A stretch of DNA of 64,000 bases from Aphodosoma sp051870875 (GTDB lineage: Bacteria > Bacteroidota > Bacteroidia > Bacteroidales > Paludibacteraceae). This document shows, piece after piece, positions 63,149 through 64,000 of the stretch. Position 1 is the first letter of the stretch, and every line of letters starts with the position of its first letter. Both the position numbers and the translations under genes were made by a program. Where the stretch lies: NCBI GenBank assembly GCA_051870875.1, contig JBJECG010000029.1, positions 1 to 64,000 of the forward strand. The letters run 5' to 3'. Below the pieces are notes generated by a model. The model saw only the letters and a program-made list of their open reading frames with translations, made no database searches and was not told the origin of the DNA.

Positions 63149-64000
63149 ATGATAGATAAACGCACTACACTCAGAGCAGTACTGACAATACCGGTACTGC
63201 TCATATTGTCTGCCGTCCTACAAGCCGAAACGCCTCGTCTGGTGTTATTTATATCTGTCAACGGACTAAATGCCAACGAATTGGAGGCTTATGCGCCATC
63301 ATTGTCAAAAAACGGACTGATGCGTCTGACTACTATGGGAGCATACACCAACAAAGCACAATACCAGTATATGTCGGCAGATGCCACCACTCATTATGCA
63401 TCGATATTTACAGGATCTACCCCACACTACCATGGCATAGTATCGGAACGATTTTATTCACTGATAGACGATGACATAGTATCTTGTATAGACGATGCCA
63501 GATATGCTGGAATCAATAGTCCTCTCAACGTATCACCCCGACTATTGCAGGCAACAACAATGGCAGACCAACTGAAACTTTACTATACCGACAGCAAAGT
63601 ATATTCCATAGGGCTTAACGCCGAAAGCGCAATCATGATGGGAGGTCACCTTGCCGACGGAGTGATATGGATAGACCGGCAAACTGCAAAAATAGCCACA
63701 ACTACATTCTATAACAACGGGTTGCCGGTATGGGCAGAAAAAATAAACAACGACAGTACCATAAAACAGTTGTACTCCAATGCCTGGTACGCACAGAAGA
63801 AACTCAAATCATACCAATATCCACCTACTGAACCATATTACGGTGAAGAGATTCCTGCATTCCAAAAGTTCAGGAACAGCGACAATATTACTCAGAACAT
63901 TGATAACCTGTTGCATACTCCATTGATAAATGACGTAATAAAAGATTTGGCAGTAAGAGCGTTACGAGATGAACAACTCGGAACAGACAATGCACCGGAC
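63149..64000 (+). CDS. Alkaline-phosphatase-superfamily protein, 3'-truncated by window edge
   Basis: 284 codons are visible from the ATG at 63149. A signal peptide (TTLRAVLTIPVLLILSAVLQ then AE) precedes a type I phosphodiesterase/nucleotide pyrophosphatase-like fold: RLVLFISVNGLNANELEAY, FTGSTPHYHGIVSERFYS, SPRLLQATTMADQLKLYY, GHLADGVIWIDRQT and FYNNGLPVWAEKIN, matching the order of blocks in Bacteroidota PafA-like phosphatases. Two usual catalytic positions look changed: Asn replaces the first metal-binding Asp (SVNGL), and no Thr is at the usual nucleophile position. The family is clear, but activity is doubtful. Confidence 0.82.
   Translation, partial: MIDKRTTLRAVLTIPVLLILSAVLQAETPRLVLFISVNGLNANELEAYAPSLSKNGLMRLTTMGAYTNKAQYQYMSADATTHYASIFTGSTPHYHGIVSERFYSLIDDDIVSCIDDARYAGINSPLNVSPRLLQATTMADQLKLYYTDSKVYSIGLNAESAIMMGGHLADGVIWIDRQTAKIATTTFYNNGLPVWAEKINNDSTIKQLYSNAWYAQKKLKSYQYPPTEPYYGEEIPAFQKFRNSDNITQNIDNLLHTPLINDVIKDLAVRALRDEQLGTDNAPD

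Noticed and set aside
1..64000. CRISPR array, rRNA genes, intact prophage or integrative element
   Set aside because: No regularly spaced repeats, rRNA-like stretches, integrase, or phage structural genes were seen anywhere in the window.

Overview
The window looks like chromosomal DNA of a member of the order Bacteroidales (Bacteroidota); I cannot fix the family. The evidence is a P. gingivalis-type (Mfa/FimA) fimbrial operon, gldE and gldD, a DPP5-like peptidase, a Bacteroides-type serine palmitoyltransferase, a Na+-pumping methylmalonyl-CoA decarboxylase operon, DUF349, DUF1015 and DUF4105 proteins, and promoters of the Bacteroidota form (TTG or TTTG, 19-21 bp, then TAnnTTTG) in front of many genes. 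Shine-Dalgarno sequences are scarce.

Region by region: 1-6213 (minus strand) is a fimbrial operon in the order DUF3575, DUF3868/OmpA-like, Mfa1-type major subunit, FimB/Mfa2-type anchor, then an accessory lipoprotein cut by the window edge. 6910-11679 (minus) is gldE, gldD, a phosphopantetheinyl transferase and dpp5. Next come an exported endonuclease/phosphatase-fold protein, a plus-strand sugar-nucleotidyltransferase-like gene and tRNA-Gln(CUG). 14905-19436 (minus) is the methylmalonyl-CoA epimerase and decarboxylase operon, whose biotin carrier has two biotinyl domains. 19715-24435 (plus) is an AddA-like helicase-nuclease followed by an M23 peptidase lipoprotein. 24504-33552 (minus) is panB, spt, a DUF349 protein, a glycosyltransferase, a DUF1015 protein and recQ. 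A putative porin (plus) precedes a minus-strand block of ald, valS, a small membrane-anchored protein, a TPR protein, gyrA and an HTH regulator. An AT-rich stretch with a decayed IS4-like transposase follows, then a zinc-ribbon coiled-coil protein and a Nif3-family protein (minus). 49587-55169 (plus) is a tightly packed operon: nitroreductase, DUF2520, kdsC, UbiA-type prenyltransferase, maf, and a binding protein and permease of a siderophore/B12-type importer without an ATPase gene. alaS (minus) separates this from 58192-60531 (plus), an iron-export-like cassette (membrane protein, FetA, FetB, CWC protein). The right end (60926-64000, plus) holds a glucosaminidase/LysM protein, a DUF4105 membrane protein and a truncated alkaline-phosphatase-superfamily protein.

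Most of the window is core metabolism and envelope biology. The less ordinary signals are the tandem biotinyl carrier, two promoter-led intergenic stretches that could be small RNA genes, a self-complementary site over the promoter of the HTH regulator, a nearly leaderless promoter-gene junction, the FetAB-centred cassette, and a phosphatase-fold protein that seems to lack the usual catalytic residues. All calls come from reading the sequence without database searches.
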